Shown in pieces: positions 19,015 through 27,805 of a stretch of 64,000 nucleotides of DNA; the stretch's first letter is position 1, and each line of letters opens with the position of its first letter. The position numbers and the translations under genes are program-made. A model generated the notes under the pieces. The model did no database searches. It was not told where the DNA came from and saw only the letters and a program-made list of their open reading frames with translations. Where the stretch lies: the NCBI GenBank assembly GCA_015075375.1, contig JABTUM010000004.1, positions 434,001 through 498,000 of the forward strand. Reading direction: 5' to 3'. Origin of the DNA: Planctomycetota bacterium. Lineage in GTDB: Bacteria; Planctomycetota; SZUA-567; H5-PLA8.

Positions 19015-19042
19015 TTGGATTGACCTACCCGGGCCGTATACT
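19015..19042 (+). promoter_or_regulatory. Candidate promoter of the TonB receptor operon
   Basis: TTGGAT (19015-19020) and TATACT (19037-19042) are spaced by 16 bases and lie about 100 bases before the first receptor ATG, in a noncoding stretch. The -10 box is a good match, the -35 a weak one. Confidence 0.35.
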
Positions 19043-19143
19043 CGCCTTTTTACTCTTAAAACCTGTTCGAACCCGGTGCCGAGCGGCCAAGGCCTATTGA
19101 ATGCAGGCGCTCCTGCGGGGTCTATGAGACGGAGGCTTGCGTA

Positions 19144-21168
19144 ATGGCGTACCAGTCACGCCGTACTTATGCATGCACTTGGTGGTTGCTCGCGCTGACG
19201 GTCACCGGAGCCCTCGCGGAAGAGGTTCCGGCGCCGGCGGATCCGAACGCCGAACTTAAGAATACCGATCTTGAAGACATCACCAAACTCTCGCTCGACG
19301 ATCTGGGCGCCATCGAAGTCTCCAGCGTCTCGCGGCGCAGCGGACAGAAACTCTTCGACGCGCCGGCGGCGGTTACGGTCATCACCGATGAGGACATTCG
19401 CCGCACGGGCCATCAGCATATGGCGGAACTGCTGCGGCTGGTCCCGGGCATGCACGTCGCCCGCATCGACGCCAACAAGTGGGCGGTGGCGGCGCGGGGC
19501 TTCAACGACCAATTCAATGCGCAGCAATTGGTTCAAATGGACGGCCGCACAATTTACACCCCGTTCTTCGCCGGCGTCTTCTGGATCGCCCAGGACACGA
19601 TGCTCGAAGACCTCGAACGCGTGGAAGCCATCCGCGGACCCGGCGCGACCCAATGGGGCGCCAACGCGGTGAACGGAATCGTCAGCTACACCTCCAAAGC
19701 CGCTAAGGATACCCAGGGGCTCCTGGTCACCGGACACGGCGGCGTACCCGAAGGCGGAGCGGTAGCCGTCCGCTACGGCGGCAAAGTCACCGATGATCTC
19801 CATTACCGCGTTTACGCGAAGGTGCAGGAGCATCTCGAGTTCGAAACCGGCGGACCGATCGATTACAGCGACGACTGGTTGCGCTGGCAGGCCGGCACGC
19901 GCTTCGACTGGGATCCCAAAGACGGCAAGGACCGCGTGACTTGGCAGGGCGACGTATACGAAGTGGAACGCGCAGGCACCGCCCGGCGCGTGCCGGACCT
20001 CGCCAACGCGACGGTGACCGAAGAAGACAAGAGCGAACGCTACGGCGGGTGGAACGCGCTCGCGCGCTGGACCCACGACTTCTCTCCGGATAATCAGACT
20101 CAATTACAGGCCTTCTTCGACCACTTCGACGCAGTGATCCCGCACGGCGAAACGGTCTCCAACAGCGTGCTCCGTGTCGCCAACGATATCGTCGATATCG
20201 ACTTCCAGCACAGCTTGGCGGTCGGCGAGCGCCAGCGCATGGTATACGGTGTCAATTACCGCACCGTGAACTACGAAATCCAGAACGGTTGGAGCCTCAC
20301 TTTCGACCCCACCGGCAGGCGCACGCACGCCATCAGCGGGTTTTTCCAGGATACGATCACGGCCATCGAGGACACCCTGGAATTCACCGTCGGCACCAAG
20401 GTGGAATACAACGCCTTCACCGGATTCGAATACCAGCCCAGCTTCAAAGCCCTGTACAAACCCGTTCCCGATCACGTGCTCTGGTGGAGCGCCTCGCGCG
20501 CCGTGCGCGTACCGGCGTTATTCGAAAACGACCTGCTTTCCTTCGTGCCCGAACTGGTGGGGCAAGGCATACCGGTCACCATCACCGGCAACAGGGGCCT
20601 CGATTCCGAAGTCGTGACTTCCTTCGAGATGGGCTACCGCACTCAGCCCCTCGAATGGTTCACGCTGGATGTGACCGGGTTCGTGAACCACTTCGATAAT
20701 CTAATCGCCAACCAGGCCCAGGTCGGCTTCCCGCCGGTCCTGGAGTTCGACAACGTCGGCGAATCGGATGTGATCGGAGCCGAACTCGCGGTCCACTTTC
20801 GCCCTCAGACCAACTGGCGCGTCTCCGCGCACTACAGCGTCCTGGATGCGCATAAGGCTCCCAACGACAAGGAAGGGCTCTTTCCTCGACACCAGTTTCA
20901 CGCGCGCGCTTACTTCGACCTGACCGAAGACCTCGAGTTGAACGCTGCGTTGTATTACTCGAGCGGATTCGACGCGCGCGACATTCCGGAGGTTCTCCGC
21001 GCCGACGTAGGGCTCACGTGGCGCCCGCACCGCCAGCTCGAACTGAGTTTGTGGGGACAGAACTTGTTGGAGAGCGAACAGGTCGAGTTTTACAGCGCGC
21101 CGACGCTCTCGCGCACCTTCGCTAAAGTACCGCGCGGATTCTTCGGCAAGTTGACGTTCCGCTGGTAA
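19144..21168 (+). CDS. TonB-dependent receptor (paralogue 1)
   Basis: A 674-residue outer-membrane receptor with a signal peptide. The mature N-terminus has the LSLDDLGAIEVSSVSRR segment that typifies one large receptor group, then the plug (about 60-170: VITDEDIRRTGHQHMAELL, VEAIRGPGATQWGANAVNG) and a 22-strand barrel ending in the outer-membrane signature KLTFRW. It would import a bulky ligand using TonB energy; the substrate is unknown. GGAGG lies 8 bases upstream of ATG. The next gene is a close paralogue, followed by YfiR and a hybrid kinase, which suggests ligand sensing coupled to uptake. Confidence 0.93.
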   Translation: MAYQSRRTYACTWWLLALTVTGALAEEVPAPADPNAELKNTDLEDITKLSLDDLGAIEVSSVSRRSGQKLFDAPAAVTVITDEDIRRTGHQHMAELLRLVPGMHVARIDANKWAVAARGFNDQFNAQQLVQMDGRTIYTPFFAGVFWIAQDTMLEDLERVEAIRGPGATQWGANAVNGIVSYTSKAAKDTQGLLVTGHGGVPEGGAVAVRYGGKVTDDLHYRVYAKVQEHLEFETGGPIDYSDDWLRWQAGTRFDWDPKDGKDRVTWQGDVYEVERAGTARRVPDLANATVTEEDKSERYGGWNALARWTHDFSPDNQTQLQAFFDHFDAVIPHGETVSNSVLRVANDIVDIDFQHSLAVGERQRMVYGVNYRTVNYEIQNGWSLTFDPTGRRTHAISGFFQDTITAIEDTLEFTVGTKVEYNAFTGFEYQPSFKALYKPVPDHVLWWSASRAVRVPALFENDLLSFVPELVGQGIPVTITGNRGLDSEVVTSFEMGYRTQPLEWFTLDVTGFVNHFDNLIANQAQVGFPPVLEFDNVGESDVIGAELAVHFRPQTNWRVSAHYSVLDAHKAPNDKEGLFPRHQFHARAYFDLTEDLELNAALYYSSGFDARDIPEVLRADVGLTWRPHRQLELSLWGQNLLESEQVEFYSAPTLSRTFAKVPRGFFGKLTFRW

Positions 21169-21296
21169 GGGACTTCCGTCCTGGTTTGACAATTTGCAGC
21201 TCTGCGTGAGCCGGATAGGATGCGCCAAATCCGTTGCAGTCAACAAGTTCCATGCCGTTGACTTGCTCGTCGAAGGGGTGGGTAAGAAGGCAAGAC

Positions 21297-23363
21297 ATGA
21301 TGCACGTGGCTGGGCTGGCCGGTTTTGAGCGAGGATCCCTGACGCCCGCGTGGTGCGCGTTGCTGGCGTTGCTGCTCCTTTCCTCTGCCGGCTCCGTGCG
21401 CGGCGGAGAAGCCGATGCCCCCGGACCCGCCCAACCGGACAAGGCCCCCGTTACGTCAGCCGTGAGCCTTGAAGACGACCTGACCAAGCTCACCCTCGAA
21501 GACCTCACGGAGATGGAAGTCACCTCCGTCTCGCGCAGGCCCGGGCAAAAGCTATTCGACGCTCCGGCCGCCGTTACCGTCCTGACCCCCGAAGACATCC
21601 GGCGCACCGGCCACCAGCATCTCCCTGAATTGCTGCGGCTGGTGCCGGGGATGCACATTGGCCGATCGAATGCCATGCGATGGGCGGTCACGGCGCGCGG
21701 GTTCTCCGACACCTTCAATCCGGCCATGCTGGCGCAGATCGACGGGCGCACGATTTACTCCCCCTTCTTCGCCGGCGTCTTCTGGATCGCCCAGGATACG
21801 GTTCTCGAGGACCTCGAACGCGTGGAAGCCATCCGCGGTCCCGGCGCGACGCAGTGGGGCGCCAACGCCGTCAACGGGATCATCAGCTATACCACCAAAT
21901 CGGCCCAGGATACCCAGGGCCTCTTGGTCTCGGGCGGCGGCGGCAATACCGAAGGCGGCTTCGGTACCGTCCGCTTCGGCGGGAAGGCTGCTGAAGACCT
22001 GCACTACCGCGTCTACGCGAAAATCCAGGAACATGCTTCGTTCGATACCGGCGATCCCGATTATTCCGACGATTGGCAGCGCTGGCAGACCGGCGCGCGT
22101 TTCGATTGGGCGCCCCGCGACGGCGCGGACACCGTCACGTGGCAGGGCGATGTCTACGGCGTCGAACGCGCAGGCTCGTCTTTGCGAGCGCCCAATGCCG
22201 CGGCCGGAACCGACGGCGAGGACATCGACGACGAACACTACGGCGGCTACAACGCCCTCGCCCGCTGGACCCATAAGCTGGGCGAAGAAAATCAGACCCA
22301 GGTTCAGGTCTACTACGATTACTTCCAGGCCAAGGCGCCTCATAACGAGGAAGGCCGCGGCAGCGTGCTCCGCGCCGCCCACGGCACCATCGACCTCGAT
22401 TTCCAGCACAGCCTTCGTCTCGATGCGCGCCAGCGGTTGGTGTACGGCCTGAATTACCGCACCGTCGATCTGGAAATTCAAAACGGCTGGATCGTCGATT
22501 TTGACCCAAGCGGCAGGCGCACGCACGCCATCAGCGGATTCATTCAGGACACGATTACCGCGATTCCGGACAAGCTCGATTTCACCGTGGGCGCCAAGCT
22601 GGAACACAATTCGATCAGCAACTTCGAATACCAGCCCAGCCTCAAAGCGACTCTCGCGCCGCATAAAGACCACCTGCTCTGGGGCAGCGTATCGCGCGCG
22701 GTGCGCGTCCCCTCGCTCTTCGAGAACGATGCGACGCTCCTGGTGGGCGTCGCCGCGCCCGGCGTTCCGGTCCCTGCGCTGCCTAACCGAGCTTTGGAGC
22801 CTGAAGAACTCTGGGCGTTCGAGGCCGGCTACCGCACTCATCCGTATTCCTGGTTCAGCCTTTATTTGGCGGCGTTTCACAATCGCTACGACGATTTGAT
22901 CGGGACGCGCCTGATCTCCGCGCTGCCGCCGGCCTTCAAGCTCGTCAATAACGAGCGTGCGCATTCCAGCGGCGTCGAATTGACCGCCACGTTTCAGCCA
23001 TTCGATCCGTGGCGCCTGACGGCCACGTACAGCCATTTGGATGCGTGGAGCACCGAGAGCGGCTCCGACGACAGCGCGCCACGGCACCAGTTTCATGTCC
23101 GCAGCTACCTCGATTTGCCGCACGACCTCGAATTGAATGCCGCTCTGTACCACGCCGGATCGGTGCAGCGCTTCAAGATCCCCGAATACTGGCGCGCCGA
23201 CTTGGGCATCGTGTGGCGCCCGGTCAAGGACCTCGAACTGAGCGTCTGGGGCCAGAACCTGCTGGAAGACGAACACGAAGAATTCCGCGACGACGGGATC
23301 GCCACGCGTTCGCGCGGACGGGTGCCGCGCAGCGTTTACGCGAAGCTGGTGTGGCGATGGTAG
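21297..23363 (+). CDS. TonB-dependent receptor (paralogue 2)
   Basis: A 688-residue paralogue of the preceding receptor, nearly identical in the plug (VEAIRGPGATQWGANAVNG) and similar through the barrel, ending KLVWRW. Differences are concentrated in loop regions, as expected for changed ligand specificity. ATG 21297 was chosen over 21234 because AAGAAGG lies 6 bases upstream and the signal peptide then lies near the N-terminus. An ATG at 21300 is equally possible. The 3' end overlaps the yfiR-like start by seven bases. Confidence 0.92.
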   Translation: MMHVAGLAGFERGSLTPAWCALLALLLLSSAGSVRGGEADAPGPAQPDKAPVTSAVSLEDDLTKLTLEDLTEMEVTSVSRRPGQKLFDAPAAVTVLTPEDIRRTGHQHLPELLRLVPGMHIGRSNAMRWAVTARGFSDTFNPAMLAQIDGRTIYSPFFAGVFWIAQDTVLEDLERVEAIRGPGATQWGANAVNGIISYTTKSAQDTQGLLVSGGGGNTEGGFGTVRFGGKAAEDLHYRVYAKIQEHASFDTGDPDYSDDWQRWQTGARFDWAPRDGADTVTWQGDVYGVERAGSSLRAPNAAAGTDGEDIDDEHYGGYNALARWTHKLGEENQTQVQVYYDYFQAKAPHNEEGRGSVLRAAHGTIDLDFQHSLRLDARQRLVYGLNYRTVDLEIQNGWIVDFDPSGRRTHAISGFIQDTITAIPDKLDFTVGAKLEHNSISNFEYQPSLKATLAPHKDHLLWGSVSRAVRVPSLFENDATLLVGVAAPGVPVPALPNRALEPEELWAFEAGYRTHPYSWFSLYLAAFHNRYDDLIGTRLISALPPAFKLVNNERAHSSGVELTATFQPFDPWRLTATYSHLDAWSTESGSDDSAPRHQFHVRSYLDLPHDLELNAALYHAGSVQRFKIPEYWRADLGIVWRPVKDLELSVWGQNLLEDEHEEFRDDGIATRSRGRVPRSVYAKLVWRW

Positions 23364-23965
23364 CGAACCTCGTCACCTGCTTGCGGCGCGCGCGGCGCCT
23401 GCGCGGCCTCGTCGCCGGCGCGCTGGCTCTCGCCTGCGCTTGGGGCGCTCCCGCCCTGTGCAGCGAAATCGATACGGGCAAAGCCGCCAAGGTCAAAGCC
23501 GGCTATCTCTACAATTTCATCAAGTTCGTCCAGTGGCCAGGGCGAGCCTTCGCCAACGCCACCGCGCCCGTGCGCATCGCCATCGTCGGCAGCCCCCAGA
23601 TCGCCGGGCTATTGAAAGAAGCCGTGGTGAACGAATCCGTGCAGGGCCGCGCGCTGGAGGTCGTTCTCCTCGAAAAGCTGGAGGAAGACGCGGCCGGGCA
23701 ATTGTCGAGGTTTCACCTCGTCTTCGTTTCCGAAGACAATCGCGTGGCCCAGGATGCCGCGATCCAGGTGCTCAAGGAAAAGCCCGTCTTGACCGTCTCC
23801 GACGGAGACCGCTTCGCGCGGCGCGGCGGGATGATCGAGCTGTTCCTTAAGGAGACGCGCATTGCCATGCGCGTAAACTCGAAAGCCGCGGAAAGTTCGA
23901 GCCTGGAGATCAGTTCCAAGCTGCTGAGGCTGGCGGAAATCGTCGAATCGGACAAGAAGGAATAG
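23357..23965 (+). CDS. YfiR-like (DUF4154) periplasmic protein
   Basis: A 202-residue protein with a signal peptide (Arg-rich start, then LVAGALALACAWGAPALCS). The mature part has the YfiR/DUF4154 signature KAGYLYNFIKFVQWP, then VRIAIVGSP, and the C-terminal GMIELFLKETRIAMRVN block. In Pseudomonas YfiR is the periplasmic repressor of the diguanylate cyclase YfiN. Here no YfiN is adjacent; instead a hybrid kinase with a CHASE8-like periplasmic part follows 60 bases later, so YfiR probably acts on that kinase. The start overlaps the upstream receptor gene (a GTG at 23351 is also possible). Confidence 0.87.
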   Translation: MVANLVTCLRRARRLRGLVAGALALACAWGAPALCSEIDTGKAAKVKAGYLYNFIKFVQWPGRAFANATAPVRIAIVGSPQIAGLLKEAVVNESVQGRALEVVLLEKLEEDAAGQLSRFHLVFVSEDNRVAQDAAIQVLKEKPVLTVSDGDRFARRGGMIELFLKETRIAMRVNSKAAESSSLEISSKLLRLAEIVESDKKE

Positions 23966-24025
23966 CCCCTTCGGTGCGCCGCCTCGTACCGGACTAGGTG
24001 CGCATCAGGGGGAGGGGGCAGCCGC

Positions 24026-26917
24026 ATGCGCGTGCCGGGCTTCGGCGATCTGGCCTTTCGCACCAAGCTCCTCCTGACCAGCCTCCTGGTCAGCGGCGTC
24101 GCCCTCGCCATGGCCTTTGCCGGACTCTTCTCGTATGACATCGCAACCTTCAGCGAACAGGAGGTGGAAGAAGCGCGCACCCAGGCCGCGATCCTGGCTC
24201 GTAACACCACCGCCGCCCTGAGCTTCGATGCGCGGCAGGACGCCGAGGACGTCCTCACAGCCCTTGAGGCGAATCCGCATTTTGTCGAGGCCCGCCTGTT
24301 CGACAAAACCGGCGCATTCTTTGCCGGGTTCGAGCGTGGCGGCGCCATGATCGGAAAGGGCGGCATGCAGGATCATGCTTGGGCCGCCAACACCGACTTC
24401 CAGTTCTCCAGCGAGTACATCGAAGTCGTCTGCCCGGTCCTGCTCGACGGCCGGCGCATCGGAACGGTCTACCTGAAAAACGACCTTACACAGATGGATG
24501 AACGCAAGGAGCGCTACGTCGCGATCATGAGCGGCGTGGCCGTTGCCGCGCTGCTCGTGGCGTTCCTCGTATCCGCGCTCATGCAGCGCATGCTGACCCG
24601 CCCGGTCATGGAACTGGTCCAGACCGCCAACCGCGTTTCCGCCGATAAAGCTTATTTTGCGCGCGCCAAAAAGCTCTCCGGCGACGAACTAGGCACTCTC
24701 ACCGACGCCTTCAACGAGATGCTTGACCAGATTCAGACCCGCGACGCGGCCCTCCAGGAAGCGCGCGACAGCCTGGAACGCCGCGTCGAAGAGCGCACCA
24801 AGGACTTGACCGAAGCCAATGCGCTGCTGACCCGTGAGATCGAAGGCCGCCGGCGCTTCGAAGACGCTTTGCGCCGAAGCGAAGAGCGTTTCCGCTCGCT
24901 GATCGAAACCGCCGCCGTCGTCATCGTCGTGCTCGACGAACGCTTCGGCATTCTCGAATGGAACCTCGAGGCCGAACGCACGCTCGGCCTGTCCCGCGAA
25001 TCCGCGCTCGGCGCCGATTTCCTCGCCAGCTTCGTCCCCGTCCCCGAGCGGCCGCGCTTCGAAGCCGAATTGCGCAAAGTCCTCGGCGGCCAGTCTTCGC
25101 GCGGCTACGAATACGCCGTCGAAACCACCGAAGGCCGCGGCTGCACGTTGCTCTGGAACATCACGCACTTGCCAGGATCCCGCGACCATCCCGCCGGCCT
25201 GCTGGCCTGCGCGCAGGACATCACCGAACGCAAGAAGTCCGAACTGCAACTCAAGCACGCGCTGCAGCGAGCCGAAGAAGCCAACCAGGCCAAGAGCGAA
25301 TTTCTGGCCAACATGAGCCACGAAATCCGCACGCCGATGAACGGAGTCCTGGGCATGCTCAGCCTGCTTCAGGACTCCACGCTCACGCCCGAACAACGCG
25401 ACTACGCCCACACGGCCGAACAGTCCGGACAAGCGCTGCTGACCGTCATCAACGACATCCTGGACTTCAGCAAGATCGAGGCCGGCCGGCTCGACATCGA
25501 GCCCGTGCCATTCAACCTGCAGGTCGCGATGGAAGAAGTCCTGGATCTGATGATCCCAAAGGCCCACGAAAAGAAATTGGAACTGATCCTGCGCTTCGCG
25601 CCGGGCACGCCGATCGGAACCGTGGGTGACCCCGGACGCATCCGCCAGATCGTCCTGAACCTGCTCGGCAACGCGATCAAATTCACGCATACCGGATCGA
25701 TCCTGCTCGACGTCGAAGGTCGTGCTCTGGATAACGGGAAAGCCCAGATTCGCATCGCCGTGCAGGATTCCGGCATCGGCATTCCCGAAAATAAGATCGG
25801 CGCCATCTTCGAGAAGTTCACCCAGGTCGACGCCTCCACCACACGGCACTACGGCGGCACCGGCTTGGGTTTGACCATTTGCAAACGGCTCGTCGAACTG
25901 ATGAACGGGCGCATCGGCGTCGAAAGCACCCTCGGTAAAGGCAGCACCTTCTGGTTCGAACTCATGCTGCCCGTGGCCGCCGAAGAAGAACCTCCGGCCA
26001 TCGATCCTTCCGAACTTCATGGGCTGCGCGTGCTGATCATCGACGATCTGCCCACCAACCGCCGCGTCCTCGCCGAACGGCTGCGCTCCTGGCACATGCA
26101 GCCTTCGGAGGCCGATTCCGCCGAAGCCGGATTGCGCGCGGCGCAAGAGGCGCTCGAAGCCGGCCAACCCTTTCAATTGGCGCTGGTGGATTACCAGATG
26201 CCACTCATGGACGGCGAAGGATTCGCCCGCGCGGTCCGATCGCAAGCCCGCTTCGAATCGCTCCTCTTGGTGGCCCTCTCCTCCTCCTCGCTTCGCGGCG
26301 ACGCCCAGCGCATGAAAAGCGCCGGGTTCGCAGCGTTCCTCCTCAAGCCCGTCCGGCCCAGCCTGCTTCTGGATACGCTCGTCCTGGCCTGGCAGCAGCG
26401 CCGCCCCCTATCTCCCGACTCGCTCATCACGAGCCGTACCGTCCGTGAAACGAAGCCCATCCGCGGTGGAACCGCCATGCTGCCGGCACCGGCCGCCGCA
26501 TCGGCTTCCGGGTCGGGGTCCGGGACCGGGACCGGGTTGCGCGTGCTGGTCGCCGAGGACAACGCGGTCAACCAAAAGGTCGCGCGGCGCTTCCTCGAAA
26601 ACATGGGCTGCCGCGTCGACATCGCCGCCAACGGACGCGAAGCGCTCGAGATGCTCGCGAGGTCCAGCTTCGACCTCGTCTTCATGGACTGCCAGATGCC
26701 CGAACTGGATGGCTATGCCGCCACCCGGGAGATACGCGCGCGCGAAGGCGTGTCCGGAGGGCATCAGGTCATCATTGCCATGACCGCCCACGCCATGCAG
26801 GGCGACCGCGAACAATGCCTCGCCGCCGGCATGGACGATTATTTGGCCAAGCCCGTTAACCCCAAGACGATGGCCGAGTTGCTGGAACGCTGGCGCCCCG
26901 GCCGGCGCTCGACCTAA
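24026..26917 (+). CDS. Hybrid sensor histidine kinase (CHASE8-like, HAMP, PAS, HisKA, HATPase, two REC)
   Basis: A 963-residue inner-membrane kinase. TM1 about 12-35, periplasmic sensor about 36-168 (TTAALSFDARQDAEDVL, CHASE8-like), TM2 about 171-193, HAMP about 195-247, coiled coil, PAS about 287-405, HisKA with His432 in SHEIRTPMNG, HATPase with N-box NLLGNAIKFT and GTGLGLTI, then two receiver domains with Asp722 and Asp888. The REC1-REC2 linker is a Gly/Ser/Thr low-complexity stretch encoded by a GGGWCC-like tandem repeat (26507-26538). No Hpt is fused. GGAGGGGG precedes ATG. It forms an operon-like unit with YfiR and two TonB receptors. Confidence 0.93.
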   Translation: MRVPGFGDLAFRTKLLLTSLLVSGVALAMAFAGLFSYDIATFSEQEVEEARTQAAILARNTTAALSFDARQDAEDVLTALEANPHFVEARLFDKTGAFFAGFERGGAMIGKGGMQDHAWAANTDFQFSSEYIEVVCPVLLDGRRIGTVYLKNDLTQMDERKERYVAIMSGVAVAALLVAFLVSALMQRMLTRPVMELVQTANRVSADKAYFARAKKLSGDELGTLTDAFNEMLDQIQTRDAALQEARDSLERRVEERTKDLTEANALLTREIEGRRRFEDALRRSEERFRSLIETAAVVIVVLDERFGILEWNLEAERTLGLSRESALGADFLASFVPVPERPRFEAELRKVLGGQSSRGYEYAVETTEGRGCTLLWNITHLPGSRDHPAGLLACAQDITERKKSELQLKHALQRAEEANQAKSEFLANMSHEIRTPMNGVLGMLSLLQDSTLTPEQRDYAHTAEQSGQALLTVINDILDFSKIEAGRLDIEPVPFNLQVAMEEVLDLMIPKAHEKKLELILRFAPGTPIGTVGDPGRIRQIVLNLLGNAIKFTHTGSILLDVEGRALDNGKAQIRIAVQDSGIGIPENKIGAIFEKFTQVDASTTRHYGGTGLGLTICKRLVELMNGRIGVESTLGKGSTFWFELMLPVAAEEEPPAIDPSELHGLRVLIIDDLPTNRRVLAERLRSWHMQPSEADSAEAGLRAAQEALEAGQPFQLALVDYQMPLMDGEGFARAVRSQARFESLLLVALSSSSLRGDAQRMKSAGFAAFLLKPVRPSLLLDTLVLAWQQRRPLSPDSLITSRTVRETKPIRGGTAMLPAPAAASASGSGSGTGTGLRVLVAEDNAVNQKVARRFLENMGCRVDIAANGREALEMLARSSFDLVFMDCQMPELDGYAATREIRAREGVSGGHQVIIAMTAHAMQGDREQCLAAGMDDYLAKPVNPKTMAELLERWRPGRRST

Positions 26918-26927
26918 TAACACGGCC

Positions 26928-26957
26928 TTGCGCCGCGAAGGCGTTTGGCGGTATAGT
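26928..26957 (+). promoter_or_regulatory. Candidate promoter of the gntR-led catabolic operon
   Basis: TTGCGC (26928-26933) and TATAGT (26952-26957) are spaced by 18 bases, just after the kinase stop and 42 bases before the GntR start. The -10 overlaps a perfect palindrome, which suggests repressor control. Confidence 0.45.
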
Positions 26958-26968
26958 GGCTTAGCCAC
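26956..26968. promoter_or_regulatory. Palindromic candidate operator for the GntR regulator
   Basis: GTGGCTTAGCCAC is a perfect 6-bp inverted repeat around a central T. It overlaps the end of the -10 box in front of the GntR-family gene and fits the usual autoregulatory position. Confidence 0.45.
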
Positions 26969-26998
26969 CGGCTGGCTAGGCCGAGGACCGCGAACCAC

Positions 26999-27805
26999 GT
27001 GCTCGTCAAAGACCCCATCTACCGGCAACTCCACGACGAACTCTGCGGGCTCCTCCGCGCCGGCGGCTTCCCGCCCGGAGCGCAATTCCTCACCGAACGC
27101 GAAGTCGGCGCGCGCTTCGCCGTCAGCCGCGCCACCGCCAACAAAGCCCTCGCCGGTCTCGTCAGCGAAGGGATGCTCGAATTTCGCAAAGGGGTAGGAA
27201 CCTTCGTCGCCGCCGCGCCGCTGGGCTACGATCTGCGCGCACTGGCCAGCTTCACCGGCAAGTGCCGCGACGCCGGCCGCACGCCGTCCACCAAAGTGCT
27301 GCGCTTCGCCAAGCTCCGCGCACGGAGTGCGCCGGCCGAAGTCCGCGCGGCCCTGCGCGCCGAAGCCGGAGAACCGCTCTACTTTGTCGAACGCCTGCGG
27401 CTGGCCGACCGCGAACCGGTCATCCTGGAGCGCCGCTACATCGCCGCGAGCCATTGTCTGGGCTTGAGCCGCGCCGACTGCGCGGGCTCGCTTTACGCGC
27501 TCTGGGCCGAACGCTACCGGCTTCAAATCGCCGGCGCCGAACAGTCCATCCGCGCGGTGGACCTTTCCGCGCACGAAGCCCGCCGCCTCCGCGTGCGGCC
27601 CGGACGCGCGGGCCTGCTCACCATCGCCACCGGATACCTGGCCGGCGGCGCGCCGCTGTGGTGGGAATGGACGCTCTACCGCGCCGACGCGTACGAATTC
27701 CAGAACCGCCTCGGCGGCTTGCGCGACGCGCATCCGGCCGTGGGCCATTTCATGCCGGCGCGCGGCGCCGCCGTCCCCGCGCCCGCCGGTCAAGGAGGTG
27801 CCTGA
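26999..27805 (+). CDS. GntR-family (HutC/UTRA) transcriptional regulator
   Basis: A 268-residue regulator. The winged helix is at about residues 5-68 (YRQLHDELCGLLRAG, FLTEREVGARFAVSRATANK, GVGTFV) and a UTRA-type effector domain at about 85-240, with FVERLRLADREPVILERRYI typical of HutC-like members. UTRA domains bind small ligands such as sugar phosphates. The start codon is GTG. The stop overlaps the ATG of the next gene (TGATG), so it belongs to the operon it probably controls: oxidoreductase, sugar isomerase/epimerase and DeoC. Confidence 0.9.
   Translation: MLVKDPIYRQLHDELCGLLRAGGFPPGAQFLTEREVGARFAVSRATANKALAGLVSEGMLEFRKGVGTFVAAAPLGYDLRALASFTGKCRDAGRTPSTKVLRFAKLRARSAPAEVRAALRAEAGEPLYFVERLRLADREPVILERRYIAASHCLGLSRADCAGSLYALWAERYRLQIAGAEQSIRAVDLSAHEARRLRVRPGRAGLLTIATGYLAGGAPLWWEWTLYRADAYEFQNRLGGLRDAHPAVGHFMPARGAAVPAPAGQGGA

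Noticed and set aside
19066..19110. tRNA-like sequence (GTTCGAACCC and GCCGAGCGGCCAAGGC segments)
   Set aside because: The T-arm-like and D-arm-like pieces are in the wrong order and spacing, and no anticodon stem can be drawn.
21186..21214. Perfect TTGACA as a promoter for the second TonB receptor
   Set aside because: No -10 box lies at 15-19 bases (the sequence there is agccgg), so no promoter is claimed.
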